A stretch of DNA of 64,000 bases from Amorphochlora amoebiformis (lineage: Eukaryota; Cercozoa; Chlorarachniophyceae). A program made the position numbers and the translations under genes. The stretch is taken from NCBI GenBank assembly GCA_054601695.1, contig BAAHQB010000039.1, positions 1 through 64,000 on the forward strand, given 5' to 3'. The notes beneath the pieces are model-generated. The model was not told the DNA's origin. It did not search any database and saw nothing but the letters and a program-made list of their open reading frames with translations. Shown one piece after another: positions 63,950-64,000 of the stretch; positions within the stretch are counted from its first letter, which is position 1, and each line of letters begins with the position of its first letter.

Positions 63950-64000
<51 letters not shown>
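63346..64000. other. Intronic or upstream sequence of the helicase gene; AT microsatellites
   Basis: (AT)n with GT tract at 63424-63444 and short unique islands (63460-63510, 63590-63630, 63820-63885). No splice-bounded exon is recognised on the minus strand, so the exons with Walker A are expected beyond the right edge. Confidence 0.6.

Overview
This is a nuclear window from a unicellular eukaryote, very probably an alga with a secondary (complex) plastid. Two genes encode proteins with a secretory signal peptide followed by a transit-like stretch: organelle-type ribosomal protein bL27 and a DUF2358-like protein. In the second, the predicted signal cleavage site is followed by Phe. Genes are rich in GT-AG introns, the standard code is used (TAA, TAG and TGA all serve as stops), and telomere-type repeats are TTAGGG. 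Stramenopile, haptophyte, cryptophyte or alveolate cannot be separated from this window alone.

Most long open frames are artefacts of (AT)n microsatellites. The real genes are small exons (about 15-460 nt) scattered between AT tracts. I rebuilt them by hand from splice sites, phase continuity and family motifs. In order: possible 3' exon of an unknown gene (3-137, +); bL27 (914-1609, -); CCT4/TCP-1 delta (1766-3647, +); ankyrin-repeat protein (6905-7874, +); unknown type I membrane protein (8734-14436, -); 5-hydroxyisourate hydrolase (16400-18957, -); plastid-targeted DUF2358-like protein (19202-27417, +); LYPLAL1/acyl-protein-thioesterase-like hydrolase (28643-33530, -); OGFOD3-like 2-oxoglutarate oxygenase (33819-42502, +); DPH3 (43141-43572, -); multi-C2 membrane protein (43641-51983, +); PIF1-family helicase (52277 to beyond 63345, -, 5' end outside the window). 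Four gene pairs are divergent with short shared upstream regions of 156, 244, 288 and 68 bp.

The genes are mostly unrelated housekeeping functions: plastid translation, protein folding, purine catabolism, diphthamide synthesis, lipid/protein deacylation, hydroxylation, DNA unwinding.

The striking feature is intron structure. Many introns contain tandem, degraded copies of the adjacent exon edge plus its splice site, each separated by an AT tract. Copies of a 5' splice site lie downstream of the exon; copies of a 3' splice site lie upstream. One OGFOD3 exon exists as two complete copies differing only at synonymous sites. A second pattern is telomeric (TTAGGG)n arrays inside introns of three genes, usually with a shared core of about 55 bp. 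In one case the telomeric repeat itself forms the 5' splice site. Exon models are manual inferences and need RNA evidence; phases agree at nearly every junction.
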